Of a stretch of DNA of 64,000 nt, positions 63,038 through 64,000 are shown one piece after another. The stretch covers positions 62,001 through 126,000 of the forward strand of contig NZ_CADIKF010000016.1 of the NCBI RefSeq assembly GCF_902859875.1. Direction: 5' to 3'. The notes beneath the pieces are model-generated. The model was given only the letters and a program-made list of their open reading frames with translations, did not search any database and had not been told where the DNA came from. The position numbers and the translations under genes are program-made. Every line of letters starts with the position of its first letter. Position 1 is the first letter of the stretch. This DNA comes from Paraburkholderia solisilvae (GTDB lineage Bacteria > Pseudomonadota > Gammaproteobacteria > Burkholderiales > Burkholderiaceae).

Positions 63038-64000
63038 GTGAACGTCAGTACCCTCCGAAGCTGGAATCAACGGCATATTCAGCACGATGCCGCGACCTCA
63101 GACTTGCCGGCGGCCGCGAGTCCGCCGGCCGTCAGAGCCAATGCGGCCGACGTGGCTGACACGGCCGACGTGGCCGATACGGCCGACCTTGCCAACGCAA
63201 CGAACGCGCCCTTGCAGGACGCCGGCCGCGCGAGCGCGCCGCACACCACCGGGCGCCTGCTCGCCGTCGATCGCGTGAGCCTCGAATACCGCAGCCGCGA
63301 GCGCATCGTGCGCGCAACGCATCAGGTGACCTTCGATGTTTACGGCGCCGACCGCTTCGTGCTGCTGGGGCCGTCCGGTTGCGGCAAATCGACCTTGCTG
63401 AAAGCGATCGCGGGCTTTATCGAGCCGGCGGCCGGTTCGATCTTGCTCGACGGCGCACCGGTGCGCGGTCCGGGACCCGACCGGGTGGTCGTGTTCCAGG
63501 AATTCGACCAGTTGCCGCCGTGGAAGACGGTCATCCAGAACGTCATGTTTCCGTTGCGGGTCGCGAAGCGTCTGTCGCGCGCCGAGGCGCGCGAGCGCGC
63601 GCTGCACTATCTCGACAAGGTCGGGCTCGCGGCGTTTGCGAATGCCTATCCGCACACGCTTTCCGGCGGCATGAAGCAGCGCGTGGCGATTGCACGCGCG
63701 CTCGCGATGCAGCCGCGCGTGCTGCTGATGGACGAGCCGTTTGCCGCGCTTGACGCGCTCACGCGCCGCAAGATGCAGGAGGAACTGCTGCAGTTATGGG
63801 ATGAGGTGCGTTTCACGCTGATGTTCGTCACGCACTCGATCGAGGAAGCATTGATTGTCGGCAACCGGATTCTGCTGCTGTCGCCGCATCCGGGGCGCGT
63901 GCGCGCCGAGTTGAACAGCCATCAGTTTTCGCAGGACAGCCTCGGCCGCAGCGATTTCCAGCAAAGCGTTGCGCGCATTCATCGGTTGCTGTTCGACACC
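63038..64000 (+). CDS. ABC transporter ATPase, partial at the right window edge
   Basis: The frame runs open to the last base and has no stop in the window. From residue 75 it is an SsuB/TauB-type ATPase: Walker A GPSGCGKST, Q-loop VFQEFDQLPPW, signature LSGGMKQRVAIARA, Walker B LLMDEPFAALD and H-loop VTHSIEEA. The GTG at 63038 (GTGAACGTC) gives an extra 75-residue Ala/Asp-rich leader that carries tandem short repeats, ADVADTADVADTADLA near residue 36. A start at a later GTG (63276) is also possible. It follows the binding protein by 150 bp, so they form one importer. Confidence 0.85.
   Translation, partial: MNVSTLRSWNQRHIQHDAATSDLPAAASPPAVRANAADVADTADVADTADLANATNAPLQDAGRASAPHTTGRLLAVDRVSLEYRSRERIVRATHQVTFDVYGADRFVLLGPSGCGKSTLLKAIAGFIEPAAGSILLDGAPVRGPGPDRVVVFQEFDQLPPWKTVIQNVMFPLRVAKRLSRAEARERALHYLDKVGLAAFANAYPHTLSGGMKQRVAIARALAMQPRVLLMDEPFAALDALTRRKMQEELLQLWDEVRFTLMFVTHSIEEALIVGNRILLLSPHPGRVRAELNSHQFSQDSLGRSDFQQSVARIHRLLFDT

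Overview
The window reads as chromosomal or megaplasmid DNA of a Burkholderiaceae bacterium, most likely Paraburkholderia, Caballeronia or a relative. The grounds are high-GC codon use in most genes, a Burkholderia-type trimeric porin, a DUF4148-type lipoprotein, many LysR/GntR/AraC/MarR regulators and several NitT/TauT-type ABC transporters. I see no rRNA, tRNA, CRISPR array, transposase or prophage gene.

Region 1 (about 0.2-15.6 kb) is a same-strand catabolic cluster: porin, FCD-type GntR regulator, ABC ATPase and permease, zinc-less MDR oxidoreductase, hotdog thioesterase, VOC protein, AMP-forming acyl-CoA ligase, UbiD-type decarboxylase and a substrate-binding protein. A second GntR regulator, a paralogous binding protein, a two-subunit Rieske oxygenase resembling the terephthalate/anthranilate group and a D-2-hydroxyacid dehydrogenase follow. 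Four palindromes of the form GTGAG-N3-CTCAC sit in front of the porin (two) and of each GntR gene (one each), so the cluster looks like one regulon for uptake and breakdown of an aromatic acid I cannot name.

Region 2 (15.6-31.1 kb) is a patchwork of small redox and hydrolase genes with many regulators, partly lower in GC: a TauE/SafE exporter with divergent LysR, an AraC regulator, an aldo/keto reductase, an FAD-linked oxidase, two alpha/beta hydrolases, an SMP-30-like secreted protein, two cupin-AraC paralogues and two LysR genes. A bipartite element of about 40-70 bp recurs six times here, in gaps next to the hydrolases, the SMP-30 gene and the cupin-AraC genes. An alcohol dehydrogenase fragment shows gene decay.

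Region 3 (31.1-37.5 kb) holds three MarR genes and a decayed fourth, one of them in an operon with a 14-TM DHA2 drug exporter. Several promoters carry palindromes or repeats that look like MarR operators. A related promoter faces a secreted protein gene.

Region 4 (37.5-51.9 kb) contains a YejA-like peptide-binding protein, a Tat-exported amidohydrolase related to resorcylate decarboxylases, a molybdenum aldehyde oxidoreductase operon (paoABC-like), a PlsC acyltransferase, a PAS-GGDEF cyclase, a small lipoprotein, an AraC regulator and an orphan ABC binding protein.

Region 5 (52.2-59.9 kb) is a leftward run of exbB, exbD, tonB, a TonB-dependent receptor, a GH92 alpha-mannosidase and a phosphoinositide-specific phospholipase C homologue. 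It looks like a self-contained system for using a mannosylated, inositol-phosphate-containing glycan or glycolipid. A pentameric ligand-gated ion channel homologue, another ABC binding protein and a partial ABC ATPase running off the right edge complete the window.
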